Of a stretch of DNA of 64,000 bases, positions 17,013-24,935 are shown piece by piece. The DNA is from Pseudomonas fluvialis (GTDB taxonomy: Bacteria > Pseudomonadota > Gammaproteobacteria > Pseudomonadales > Pseudomonadaceae), in the NCBI RefSeq assembly GCF_014207935.1, contig NZ_JACHLL010000003.1:74265-138264 (forward strand). The letters are read 5' to 3'. The notes under the pieces are model-generated. The model did no database searches, was not told where the DNA came from, and saw only the letters and a list, made by a program, of their open reading frames with translations. Each line of letters opens with the position of its first letter. Within the stretch, counting starts at the first letter, position 1. Made by a program: the position numbers and the translations under genes.

Positions 17013-17798
17013 TTACTGTCGCTGCAAGCGTAGACCTGTGCCAGCCTCAGTAGCAGCCAACACAGTCAGGCGCTGAGCCCGGATGCCACCTGCCAGCAGA
17101 GCCGCCTGCCAGGCTTCGGCCTGCTCGCCCTGCAGGGCCACACGCAGGGTGCTGTCCAGACGCAGGGTACGCACCAGCAGCGCCAGCCAGGGCTCGACCG
17201 GTGCCTGGGCCGACGCCGGCAATTGCAGCTCGCCATCCTCGCGCAGCTGACGCAGCCAGGTGGCGGCCGTCGGCAGCAGTTCGGCCAGGGAGCTGCCGGT
17301 CTGCAGCTGTTCGACATGCAAGTATGAGCGACGATTGGCCCGGTTTACCGCATACAGGGCCAGGACCGTCTGCGGCTGTTCACGCAGGCGCCACAGCGTG
17401 AAGAGTTGCTGGTCATCCGGCGCCGACAGGTCGGCGCGGGCAAACACCGCGTTGGCCCACAGGCTGCTGGCACCGCAGTCGCGCCCCTCGCACCAGAACA
17501 ACAGATCCGCCTCGCCCTGCAGCGAGGTGCGCAACTGATCAAAAGCCTGCTGGGCGGAATGGCCGCTGGCCAGTTGGTAGGTCTGACGGATCAGACGCCC
17601 CTCGACCTCCAGACGCAGCTCGGCACGCGCCTGGTTGCTGATGCGGCGCAGGGCCGACATCGGATAGAAGCGCTCGGCCTCAGCCAGGTCATCCTGAGCA
17701 ATCAGGCTGGCGTGGGCCGGCGCCGGCAGAGCGGCAATCCCAGGCCCCGCGCGCAAAGGCGTGGCCAGCAACAACAGAACCAGCAACAGATAAGGCAT
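17013..17798 (-). CDS. DUF4892 domain-containing exported protein
   Basis: This 261-residue protein has a Sec signal peptide (MPYLLLVLLLLATPLRA). The mature region resembles DUF4892 proteins as I remember them: FYPMSALRRI, then the GHSAQQAFDQL helix, the cysteine pair in LFWCEGRDCGASSLWANAVF, and ALYAVNRANRRSYLHVE. These proteins are periplasmic or outer-membrane associated and of unknown function. The ATG is chosen because it begins the signal peptide. The longer frame to 18188 runs through the GST gene and is not coding. The GST stop is only 12 bases upstream, so it may be the distal gene of the acyl-CoA ligase operon. Confidence 0.78.
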   Translation of the reverse strand: MPYLLLVLLLLATPLRAGPGIAALPAPAHASLIAQDDLAEAERFYPMSALRRISNQARAELRLEVEGRLIRQTYQLASGHSAQQAFDQLRTSLQGEADLLFWCEGRDCGASSLWANAVFARADLSAPDDQQLFTLWRLREQPQTVLALYAVNRANRRSYLHVEQLQTGSSLAELLPTAATWLRQLREDGELQLPASAQAPVEPWLALLVRTLRLDSTLRVALQGEQAEAWQAALLAGGIRAQRLTVLAATEAGTGLRLQRQ

Positions 17799-17809
17799 CG
17801 ATAACTCGC

Positions 17810-18472
17810 TTAGCGCGCCAGCATGGATTGCGCGGATTTGATCACCGCGGCCGCATCCGGCTCGCGCTGCGGCACTTGCAGCCCGCGCTGGACCGCCGGC
17901 CGCGCCGCCAGCGCGTCCATCCAGCGCTGCAGGTGAGGCAGACCATCCACGGATACCCCGGACCAGTCGTGAATGCGCACCCAGGGATAGGTGGCTATGT
18001 CGGCAATGCTGTAGTCGCCTGCCAGGTACTCGACCTCGCCCAGACGGGTGTCGAGCACCTCGTACAGGCGGCGGGTTTCGTTCTGGTAGCGGTCGATGGC
18101 GCCCTGCAGCTTTTCCGGAAAGTAGCGGAAGAACACATTGGCCTGGCCCTGCATGGGCCCTACCCCGCCCATCTGGAACATCAGCCACTGGATCACCGTG
18201 GAACGCCCCTTGGCATCGGCCGGCATCAGCTGGCCGGTCTTCTCCGCCAGATAGAGCAGGATGGCGCCGGATTCGAACACGGCAAAATCTTCACTCTCGG
18301 TATCAACGATCGCCGGAATGCGGCCGTTGGGGTTGATCTTCAGGTACTCGGGCGCCTTCTGCTCCTTCCTGTCGAAGGACAAGGCATGCACCCGGTACGG
18401 CAGGCCCAGTTCTTCCAGGGCGATGGAGATTTTCTGGCCATTGGGCGTGGCGGCGGTGTAGAGCTCGATCAT
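17810..18472 (-). CDS. Glutathione S-transferase family protein (Ure2p/YfcG-like)
   Basis: This 220-residue protein has an N-terminal thioredoxin-like GST domain beginning [20 protein letters not shown]. The TPNG catalytic-loop signature is that of the Ure2p/YfcG/nu class, which often acts as a disulfide reductase. The cis-proline region is GRIPAIVD, then [11 protein letters not shown] helical C-terminal domain follows ([21 protein letters not shown], seen as [15 protein letters not shown]). The start at 18472 has GGAG 8 bases upstream. The open frame continues to 18754 but only as a non-coding extension. It lies 67 bases downstream of the hydrolase gene, within a probable five- or six-gene operon. 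Confidence 0.9.
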   Translation of the reverse strand: MIELYTAATPNGQKISIALEELGLPYRVHALSFDRKEQKAPEYLKINPNGRIPAIVDTESEDFAVFESGAILLYLAEKTGQLMPADAKGRSTVIQWLMFQMGGVGPMQGQANVFFRYFPEKLQGAIDRYQNETRRLYEVLDTRLGEVEYLAGDYSIADIATYPWVRIHDWSGVSVDGLPHLQRWMDALAARPAVQRGLQVPQREPDAAAVIKSAQSMLAR

Positions 18473-18539
18473 CAGGCAGTCTCCGGAGCTGGCGCGCGCC
18501 AGCGAATACCTCAGAGGGTCGGTACTCGCTGGCGTGCCG

Positions 18540-19403
18540 TCAAGGCCCGGCGAAGAACGGATTGAAACAGTCTGCGACGACCTGGGCGCCGGCGGCGCTG
18601 TCCAGGTGCAGATGATGCCCGCCGGGCAGTCGCTGCACGGTGAAGGGACGACCTTCCAGTACTTCGGTAAAGCGCGGCTCCACCAGCAGCATGCCCTGCT
18701 CCGCCAGCACCAGGCTAAGCGGGCACTGCACGGCATCGAGAAAAGCCACGGCATGGGCGCGGGTCAGGCGCAGCGGCGACGGCAGGGTCAGGCGGCTGTC
18801 GGTACGCCAGGTGTAGCCGCCTGCAACCGGCATCAGGCCACGTTGCGCCAGCCGCGAGGCGGCCTCGTGGGACACCGCACCGACGCCCTTCATGCGTGCC
18901 TGGATCGCCTGTTCGATCTCGGCGTATACCGGCTTCTGCTTACCGGCCAGGGCCAGTTGCGCGCGCAGGGCTTCACCGAGTTTCTGCGGTGCCTGAGCGG
19001 CCTCGCCGGTGTAGGGAATCAACCCGTCGATCAGCGCCAGACGACTGATGCGCTCTGGCACGGCACCAGCCAGCAGCAGGGAAACGATGGCGCCCATGGA
19101 ATGACCGAGCAGCGCGAACTTCTGCCAGCCCAGCTGATCGGCCACCAGCAGCACATCCAGTGCGTAATCCCACAACTGGTAGCCGGAACCGGGGGCGCGG
19201 TGAGAGGAATGGCCATGCCCGGCCTGGTCCAGCGCCACGATGCGAAGGCCCGGCAGGCGCGGCGCCAGATGGCTGAAACTGGCGGCGTTATCCAGCCAGC
19301 CGTGCAGGGCAATCACCGGCAGGCCATCGGCCGGACCATACAGATGAGCGGCCAGCTCGATGTGCGGCAGGTTGAAACGGACTTCCTCGATCTGCGCCGT
19401 CAT
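18540..19403 (-). CDS. Alpha/beta hydrolase
   Basis: This 287-residue alpha/beta-fold hydrolase has the oxyanion segment [11 protein letters not shown] (residues 33-43), the nucleophile elbow GHSMG with Ser102, and a late His in [10 protein letters not shown] cap domain lies between about residues 130 and 210. The substrate is unknown. Esters or thioesters of carboxylic acids are plausible given the adjacent acyl-CoA ligase and thioesterase genes. Its start overlaps the stop of the next upstream hydrolase gene by 4 bases (ATGA). Confidence 0.9.
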   Translation of the reverse strand: MTAQIEEVRFNLPHIELAAHLYGPADGLPVIALHGWLDNAASFSHLAPRLPGLRIVALDQAGHGHSSHRAPGSGYQLWDYALDVLLVADQLGWQKFALLGHSMGAIVSLLLAGAVPERISRLALIDGLIPYTGEAAQAPQKLGEALRAQLALAGKQKPVYAEIEQAIQARMKGVGAVSHEAASRLAQRGLMPVAGGYTWRTDSRLTLPSPLRLTRAHAVAFLDAVQCPLSLVLAEQGMLLVEPRFTEVLEGRPFTVQRLPGGHHLHLDSAAGAQVVADCFNPFFAGP

Positions 19404-20203
19404 GGCTGCTCCTCGTCTTGTTGCCAGCGCTGCAGCAGGCTCTTGAGCAGCTCGGCGGTCTGTTCCGGGCGTTCCAGCGGGAACATGTGGCCACCGGGCA
19501 AGGCATGGGACTCACCGCGCGCCATCTGTCGCACCGAGCGGGCATGGTGCGGCAATACCACCTGGCTGTGCCGCCCACGCACCACGGCCAGCGGCAGCTC
19601 GACCTGCTGCGGCCGGCCCGGGCTGCGGTGCGGCACGCTGCGGTAGATGCTGATTTCGGTGCTCGGATCGAACTTGAGACGCAGCCCCTGCTCGCCATCG
19701 GCCACCAGCGCATGCTGCACATAGGCCTCCAGGCAGGCGGGATCGAAGCGTTGGAACAGGCTCTTGCCGGCAAAGTAGGCACGCGCCTCGGCCGCATCGG
19801 CAAACTGCTCACGACGCCCGAGGGTACGGCCGGCCGGAGTAATGCGATCAATCAGACCCAGCCCCTTGGCCAGGCGGATCACCCACTGATCGAGACGGGT
19901 GAGCACCGGCGAGTCGAGCATCACCACCCCGCGATAGAGTTCGGGATGACGCAATGCCGCGTGGTAGTGCAGCACACCGCCAAGCGAATGACCGACACCC
20001 CAGACCGGCTGCTCCAGCTCGCGCAGGTGGGTGAGCAGTTCCTCGACCAGATTGTCCCAGTTGTCATCCACCGGGAAGCGCGGATCGTGGGCATGCTGTT
20101 CCAGGTGCAGCACGGCGTAGTCCGGACTCAGCGCATCGAGCAGCTTGCCGTAGGTGGCACTGGGGAAGCCGTTGGCGTGGGCAAAGAAGATCGGTGAGCT
20201 CAT
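19400..20203 (-). CDS. Alpha/beta hydrolase
   Basis: This 267-residue alpha/beta hydrolase is distinct from its neighbour. The N-terminus is FFAHANGFPSATYG, the nucleophile elbow is GHSLGG with Ser73, and the C-terminal His lies in GGHMFPLE. The HANGFP start is typical of a proteobacterial hydrolase subgroup found next to a second hydrolase gene. The ATG at 20203 begins this motif. The upstream extension to 20338 is not conserved-looking, and no strong ribosome site is visible. It is translationally coupled to the downstream hydrolase. Confidence 0.88.
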   Translation of the reverse strand: MSSPIFFAHANGFPSATYGKLLDALSPDYAVLHLEQHAHDPRFPVDDNWDNLVEELLTHLRELEQPVWGVGHSLGGVLHYHAALRHPELYRGVVMLDSPVLTRLDQWVIRLAKGLGLIDRITPAGRTLGRREQFADAAEARAYFAGKSLFQRFDPACLEAYVQHALVADGEQGLRLKFDPSTEISIYRSVPHRSPGRPQQVELPLAVVRGRHSQVVLPHHARSVRQMARGESHALPGGHMFPLERPEQTAELLKSLLQRWQQDEEQP

Positions 20204-20306
20204 GCGACAGGTTTCATGGACGGAAAGCAGGCATTGTCCGGCAGGACCCGGGCAGCGGCAATCGGCAGCAGCAGGCCGAATGGCCGGACTGCCGCCGCGT
20301 GCATGG

Positions 20307-20747
20307 TCAGTCCGGTGTCCGCTCGCCGAGCGCGACAATGGCCATGGTCAGCCGGCTGATGCAGCTGGCCTTGCCATCTTCACCGCACAGGCGCAGATCC
20401 CACACATGGGTGGTACGCCCCAGGTGCACCGGCCGCGCCACGGCGCTGACACGACCGTCGCGCAGGCTGCGCAGGTGGTTGGCGTTGACCTCCAGCCCTA
20501 CGCAGTAATAGCGACTGCTGTCGATGCACAGGTAACTGGCCGTGGAGCCCAGGGTCTCGGCCAGCACCACCGAGGCGCCACCGTGCAGGATGCCGTAAGG
20601 CTGATGGGTACGGGTATCGACCACCATGCTGGCGCTCAGCCAGTCATCGCCGAAGTCGTCGAAACGGATATCGAGCAACTCGCCGATGTTGCCCTTGAGG
20701 GTGGCGTTTAACGCGGCCAGGTCGGGAGTCCGCTGCCAGATGCTCAT
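20307..20747 (-). CDS. Hotdog-fold acyl-CoA thioesterase (PaaI/EntH-like)
   Basis: This 146-residue hotdog thioesterase has the signature YGILHGGASVVLAETLGS, with His55-Gly-Gly and the catalytic-type Glu64. It then has LEVNANHLR and VARPVHLGRTTHVWDLRL. This pattern is that of the EntH/YdiI subgroup, which hydrolyses aromatic or medium-chain acyl-CoA thioesters. It overlaps the end of the acyl-CoA ligase gene by 4 bases, so ligase and thioesterase are made together. A P. aeruginosa protein in the equivalent place (PA1618, from memory) is a characterised thioesterase. Confidence 0.92.
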   Translation of the reverse strand: MSIWQRTPDLAALNATLKGNIGELLDIRFDDFGDDWLSASMVVDTRTHQPYGILHGGASVVLAETLGSTASYLCIDSSRYYCVGLEVNANHLRSLRDGRVSAVARPVHLGRTTHVWDLRLCGEDGKASCISRLTMAIVALGERTPD

Positions 20748-22423
20748 GCGTGTTCCTCGTCGTGCCAGTGCAACGGATCACGGTTTTCGGCCCACTGCTG
20801 GAAACGCTCGCCGTAGGCGCCCTCGATGACGTTGCGCTTGATCTTCAGGGTCGGGGTGAGGAAGCCGTTCTCCACCGCCCAGATATCCTTGACCAGCACG
20901 ATGCGCTGCAGCTGCTCATGCTGATCCAGCTCGGCATTGACCTCCGCGAGCAGGCGCTTGAGGCTGGCCTCGAGCACCTCACGGGCATGGCTGCCGGCCT
21001 CGCTGCGCCCCACCTCGGACAGCACACACAGCGCCAGCGGCTGCGGCAGACCATCGCCGACCACGCAGACCTGCTCGATGCGGTCATGCACGGCCAGCTT
21101 GTTCTCGATGGGCGCCGGTGCCACGTACTTGCCTTTGGTGGTCTTGAAGATTTCCTTGATCCGCCCGGTCAGGCGCAGGTTGCCCTGCTCGTCCTGCTCG
21201 CCCTTGTCACCGGTACGCAGGAAGCCGTCGACCGTCAGTGCATCGGCAGTTTTCTCGGCTTCCTTGTAGTAGCCCTGCATGGTCGAGCCGCTGCGCACCT
21301 GCACCTCGCCCTGCTCGCTGATGCGCACTTCCACGCCCGGACAGTTCTGCCCGATCCAGCCTTCACGGTACTGGCCCGGACGACAGACGTGGGAATAGCC
21401 ACAGTTCTCGGTCATGCCGTACACCTCCTGCAGCTCCAGGCCTAGGCGGCGGTACCAGTTGAGCAGCTCCTTGGGCACCGGCGCGGCACCGGAGAGGGCG
21501 AACTTCACCGCATCCAGCCCAAGCCCGGCGAGCACCTTGCGCCCAAAGATCTTACCCAACAGCGGCAGGCCGAGTAGGAAGTCCAGGCGCTTGGCCGGCA
21601 TCTTGGCCAGTACGCCCATGTGGAACTTGGTCCAGATGCGTGGAACGGCGAAAAATACGGTCGGGCGGGCACGCTTGAGGTCGTGCACGAAGGTGTCCAG
21701 GCTCTCGGCAAAGAAGATGGTCTGTCCGGCGTAGATCGAGGCCATCTCGACAAACATGCGTTCGGCCACATGGCACAGCGGCAGATAGGACAGCAGACGA
21801 TCCTCCGGTCCCACGCCAAACAGCTCGATGGCATGGCTGGCGGCAAAGCCGAAGTTGCTGAAATTGTGCATCACGCCCTTGGGCATGCCGGTGGTGCCGG
21901 AGGTGTAGATGATGGTGGCCAGCTGATCGGCCGCGGGCCGCGGGCTGTCCTGGATCGGCGAGCCTTCCTGCAGTTCGTCCCACATGGCATGAAAGCGCCC
22001 GTGCGGGTGCAGCGGCAGCGCGACGGTACGGATATGCTCGCCCACCCCCGGCGCCATGGCCGGCCATTCATCGAGCTTGCCGATGAAGGCTACCTGCACC
22101 TCGGCATGCTCCAGCACCTGGCGCACCGATTCGGCGGTGAGATTGGGGTACAGCGGCACCGACACATGCCCGGCCATCCAGATCGCCAGGTCGGCAATGA
22201 TCCAGTGCGCGCAGTTCTTCGAGATGATTGCCACGCGGCTGCCCTGCGGCAGCTCCAGCGCCCGCAGCCAGTTGGCCGCGCGCCGCGCCTGTTCGCCGAC
22301 CTCGCCCCAGGTCAGTTCCTGCAGCTGTCCGCCGCCCATGGGCTGGACCAGGTAACGCTTGTTCGGATGTTGCGCTTCGCGCTCGTAAAACCAATCCAGC
22401 GGTAAACGGACAGCAGTAACCAC
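20744..22423 (-). CDS. AMP-binding acyl-CoA ligase (long-chain fatty acid type)
   Basis: This 559-residue adenylate-forming enzyme has the ATP loop YTSGTTGMPKG (residues 173-183). Further motifs are VYGMTENCGY, TGDKGEQDEQG (the family's Asp-containing TGD) and a C-terminal hinge KGKYVAPAPIENKL with a catalytic-type Lys near FLTPTLKIKR. It activates a carboxylic acid, probably a fatty acid, to its CoA thioester. The start is GTG with GGGAG 8 bases upstream. No ATG fits better. It is the first gene of the ligase-thioesterase-hydrolase-hydrolase-GST set. A perfect 18-base palindrome lies 36-53 bases upstream and probably controls the operon. Confidence 0.92.
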   Translation of the reverse strand: MVTAVRLPLDWFYEREAQHPNKRYLVQPMGGGQLQELTWGEVGEQARRAANWLRALELPQGSRVAIISKNCAHWIIADLAIWMAGHVSVPLYPNLTAESVRQVLEHAEVQVAFIGKLDEWPAMAPGVGEHIRTVALPLHPHGRFHAMWDELQEGSPIQDSPRPAADQLATIIYTSGTTGMPKGVMHNFSNFGFAASHAIELFGVGPEDRLLSYLPLCHVAERMFVEMASIYAGQTIFFAESLDTFVHDLKRARPTVFFAVPRIWTKFHMGVLAKMPAKRLDFLLGLPLLGKIFGRKVLAGLGLDAVKFALSGAAPVPKELLNWYRRLGLELQEVYGMTENCGYSHVCRPGQYREGWIGQNCPGVEVRISEQGEVQVRSGSTMQGYYKEAEKTADALTVDGFLRTGDKGEQDEQGNLRLTGRIKEIFKTTKGKYVAPAPIENKLAVHDRIEQVCVVGDGLPQPLALCVLSEVGRSEAGSHAREVLEASLKRLLAEVNAELDQHEQLQRIVLVKDIWAVENGFLTPTLKIKRNVIEGAYGERFQQWAENRDPLHWHDEEHA

Positions 22424-22458
22424 GGGGCACTCTCCCTTTGTCGTTTTTATCGGGAACT

Positions 22459-22476
22459 ACCAAGCACTTGCTTGGT
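22459..22476 (-). promoter_or_regulatory. Palindromic operator upstream of the acyl-CoA ligase operon
   Basis: ACCAAGCA and its exact complement TGCTTGGT are separated by two bases, 36-53 bases before the ligase start codon. A compact 18-base palindrome here is typical of TetR-family operators, which frequently control acyl-CoA metabolism in pseudomonads. No regulator gene lies next to it in this window. The assignment is inference from position and symmetry. Confidence 0.55.
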
Positions 22477-22602
22477 TTGACTATTCCACGGACAGAGAGT
22501 GACTGGCAAGTGCCCAGGCCAGCACAAATCGGCTAATCATATACCGCGCAACGGCCAGGCAGCCGCCGGCATTTCAGGTTAGGCATTTGATAAGAAAGAG
22601 GT

Positions 22603-22622
22603 TTTCCTGCGCGCGCAGGAAA
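22603..22622. repeat. Perfect 20-bp palindrome between sixA and the acyl-CoA ligase gene
   Basis: The ten bases TTTCCTGCGC are followed immediately by their complement GCGCAGGAAA. On the minus strand the hairpin is followed by AACCTCTTTCTTATC, a weak U-rich stretch. It may therefore terminate the gpsA-sixA direction transcripts, or it may be a protein site. The rest of the 22477-22713 gap shows nothing recognisable apart from a short GCCGTT/AACGGC repeat after the sixA stop. Confidence 0.5.
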
Positions 22623-22713
22623 GATGGAAAGCACCGACAGGCTGCCGGTGCTTACAAATGGCAACGCATTGATCCACTGCCGCAACAATGACCGCCGTTA
22701 AAACGGCCAACGT

Positions 22714-23157
22714 TTAGTCGCGGCAGCGCTCCATCAACCCGGCCATGGCTGCCGGCCCCTGCAGCGCCAGCAGGCCGGCGGTGCGAAACGGCAGCGGATC
22801 ACCCCGATGGCCATGCAGCAGCAGGCCGGCCAGTTCACCCAGCAGCGGCTGGTGGGCCACCAGCAGCTGGATCTCGGCACTGTCATCGAGCTGATTGATG
22901 ACCCGCTGCGGGTCGGTGTCCGGGGTCAGCCAGTCGACCGTTACCAGCGGGCAATCAAGCCCCGTCACCTGCATCACCAGCTGCGCGGTTTCCTGGGCTC
23001 GCCGGTAAGGACTGACCAGCACCCGCTGCACGCCGGCGCCACGCAGTTGCTCGGCACTCTGGCGGACTTCGCGGATGCCGCGCTCGGTCAGGCGCCGCTG
23101 CGCATCACTGGCAGCATGCGGCTCCGCCTCGCCATGACGCAGCAGCCAGAGCTTCAC
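22714..23157 (-). CDS. sixA: Phosphohistidine phosphatase SixA
   Basis: This 147-residue histidine-phosphatase-fold protein has the catalytic RHG triplet at residues 7-9 (His8), a second conserved region VSPYRRAQET and the late VAHQPLL with the second active-site His. The small size, without an extra domain, matches SixA, which removes phosphate from histidine-phosphotransfer domains or the nitrogen PTS. Several hybrid kinases with phosphotransfer domains are encoded in this window. The start overlaps the upstream DUF4389 gene by 4 bases. Confidence 0.9.
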   Translation of the reverse strand: MKLWLLRHGEAEPHAASDAQRRLTERGIREVRQSAEQLRGAGVQRVLVSPYRRAQETAQLVMQVTGLDCPLVTVDWLTPDTDPQRVINQLDDSAEIQLLVAHQPLLGELAGLLLHGHRGDPLPFRTAGLLALQGPAAMAGLMERCRD

Positions 23158-23501
23158 AACTTGGGTTCTTCGTCACGCACCGGGTGCGGTGCCGGCTCGA
23201 TCACATGGGGTGCTTCACCCTGCGGTGCGGCAGGCACCGGCCAATCGGCAAAGGGCCAGGGCTTTTCGTCACTGTTGAAGGTGCCGAAACGGCCGATCTG
23301 CGCCAGGTACTGGCTCAGGCTGTCACCAAACCCGAGCAGCGCAGCACTCGGCGCACCGTAGAAGATGCGATAACCCAGCTGCAACAGCACCACCGCGCCG
23401 AGCAGAATTTCCGCCAGTTGCCAGACCACGACAAACACCAGCATCCAGACAATGCGCAGCCCCATCGATTCACGTTCGAGTTGCTTTTCCGGCTCGCTCA
23501 T
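23154..23501 (-). CDS. DUF4389 membrane protein
   Basis: This 115-residue protein has a charged N-terminus (SEPEKQLERES) and a hydrophobic hairpin at about residues 14-50 (IVWMLVFVVVWQ and LLGAVVLLQLGYRIFYG). The segment GFGDSLSQYLAQIGRF follows, then a proline-rich tail. This matches my memory of DUF4389 proteins, which lie beside sixA in Pseudomonas. GGAGG is 5 bases upstream of the chosen ATG. The function is unknown. It is coupled to sixA by a 4-base overlap. Confidence 0.82.
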   Translation of the reverse strand: MSEPEKQLERESMGLRIVWMLVFVVVWQLAEILLGAVVLLQLGYRIFYGAPSAALLGFGDSLSQYLAQIGRFGTFNSDEKPWPFADWPVPAAPQGEAPHVIEPAPHPVRDEEPKL

Positions 23502-23544
23502 AAACACCTCCACAGGTTAGAAACTGTCAGCCTACATCCGTCGC

Positions 23545-23692
23545 CTAGCAGGCTGTTGAAAAGCGTTGGCGAGGCAGCCAGCGCAAGGCAAAAACAGGCG
23601 AAAAAGCGCAGTTTACGAATGGTAAATGAGCATTTTGAGCCTGTTTTTAACACCGCGATGGCAACGCAGGTAGTTTTTCAACAGCCTGCTAG
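23545..23692. mobile_element. MITE-like inverted-repeat element (~148 bp)
   Basis: The left end CTAGCAGGCTGTTGAAAA and the right end TTTTCAACAGCCTGCTAG are perfect 18-base inverted repeats. Looser complementarity continues inward (GCGTTGGCGAGGC against the complement of the right side). The ~110-base interior has no gene. CTAG at both ends could be a target duplication or part of the termini, because it is itself palindromic. These ends resemble short non-autonomous elements or IS remnants seen in Pseudomonas genomes. The right terminus overlaps the last codon of gpsA and supplies its stop. Confidence 0.75.
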
Positions 23693-24726
23693 AAGTCATC
23701 AGCCGTGATGAAGTCCACATCGGTCTTCGGCTCACCGCTCATCAGCAGGCCGATCACCTGCTGCAAGGTACGACCTTCGAACAGGATCGCATGCAGACCA
23801 CTGACCAGCGGCATGTAGACCTGCAACTGTTCGGCGCGGGCCTTGAGCACACGCAGGGTATTGACGCCTTCGGCCACCTCGCCCAGGCGCGATACCGCCT
23901 CTTCCAGACTGAGGCCCTGGCCCAGAGCAAAACCCACCTGATAGTTGCGGCTCTTGGGGGACGAGCAGGTAACGATCAGGTCGCCAACGCCCGACAGGCC
24001 GAGAAAGGTCATCGGGTTGGCGCCGAGTTTGACGGCAAAGCGGGTCATTTCCGCCAGCGCGCGGGTAATCAGCATGCTCTTGGTGTTCTCGCCCATGCCC
24101 AGCGCGGCAGCCATGCCGGCCATGATCGCGTAGACATTCTTCAGTGCTCCGCCAAGCTCGGCACCGAAGCGATCGCGACTGGCATAAACGCGAAAGCGCG
24201 GGCCATGCAGGGCTCTCTGCACGCGCTGGCAAAGTTCTTCGTCCTCGCTGGCCACCACGGTGGCCGTGAGCGCATGTTCGGCAATCTCGCGGGCCAGGTT
24301 CGGGCCGGATATCACCCCGATGCGGGCCTCGGGCGCAATCGACTCGATAATCTGGCTCATCAGCAGAAAGCTGTCGGCCTCGATGCCCTTGGTGGTGCTG
24401 ACCAGAAACTTGCCGGCCAGCTGCGCGGCAACCGGTTGCAGCACCTTGCGCAGGGCGCTGGAGGGAATGGCCACCAGCAGCAGCTCGCAGCCATCCAGCA
24501 CGCGCTGCAGGTCGGCCGTGGGCGTGACCCCGGCATGCACCTTGATGCCCTTGAGGTAACGCGGGTTCTCACGGGTCTGCTCGATGGCAGCCACCTGCTC
24601 GGGGTCGCGCATCCATTGCAGGACGGGCAGGCCGTTCTCGGCCATCAGGTTGGCCAGAGCGGTACCGAAGCTGCCGCCACCCAGCACGCCAATTGGGAGT
24701 ACGCCAAGCGGAAGTTGTTCTGTCAT
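23689..24726 (-). CDS. gpsA: Glycerol-3-phosphate dehydrogenase [NAD(P)+] GpsA
   Basis: This 345-residue enzyme reduces dihydroxyacetone phosphate to sn-glycerol-3-phosphate for phospholipid synthesis. The dinucleotide loop is [12 protein letters not shown] near the N-terminus. The conserved STTKGIE, the catalytic-lysine region [11 protein letters not shown] and [12 protein letters not shown] are all present. The ATG at 24726 begins the conserved region. The longer frame to 24912 is not coding. The final TAG (23691-23689) is formed by the end of the inverted-repeat element, so the C-terminal residues (about TADDF) may differ from the ancestral tail. Confidence 0.95.
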   Translation of the reverse strand: MTEQLPLGVLPIGVLGGGSFGTALANLMAENGLPVLQWMRDPEQVAAIEQTRENPRYLKGIKVHAGVTPTADLQRVLDGCELLLVAIPSSALRKVLQPVAAQLAGKFLVSTTKGIEADSFLLMSQIIESIAPEARIGVISGPNLAREIAEHALTATVVASEDEELCQRVQRALHGPRFRVYASRDRFGAELGGALKNVYAIMAGMAAALGMGENTKSMLITRALAEMTRFAVKLGANPMTFLGLSGVGDLIVTCSSPKSRNYQVGFALGQGLSLEEAVSRLGEVAEGVNTLRVLKARAEQLQVYMPLVSGLHAILFEGRTLQQVIGLLMSGEPKTDVDFITADDF

Positions 24727-24766
24727 AGGGTTTCCATCGTAGGCCAGCAGTCGATCCATGCCGGGC

Positions 24767-24772
24767 ATTATA
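24767..24772 (-). promoter_or_regulatory. Probable -10 element for gpsA
   Basis: A perfect TATAAT reads toward gpsA 41 bases before its ATG, giving a short leader. No good -35 hexamer is visible at 16-18 bases, so the strength is uncertain. The remainder of the 209-base divergent gap shows no other clear signal. Confidence 0.4.
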
Positions 24773-24935
24773 CGTTGCCAGCCCGGCGCAGCCAGTTCCG
24801 CGCACTGCCGGCCTGGCTGGCAAATGCAGCCAGGTCGGTTAACATGCCAAAACCTGCCCGATGGATCGGATTTGCCATGCTTCAGCCCACCCGCTGCCTG
24901 CCGCATTGCCACGCCCGCCTGGGAGCGGCCATTCC

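Noticed and set aside
23184..23708. 174-codon plus-strand frame spanning DUF4389, the inverted-repeat element and the gpsA end
   Set aside because: It is antisense to two genes and crosses the element. No transposase-like motif is present.
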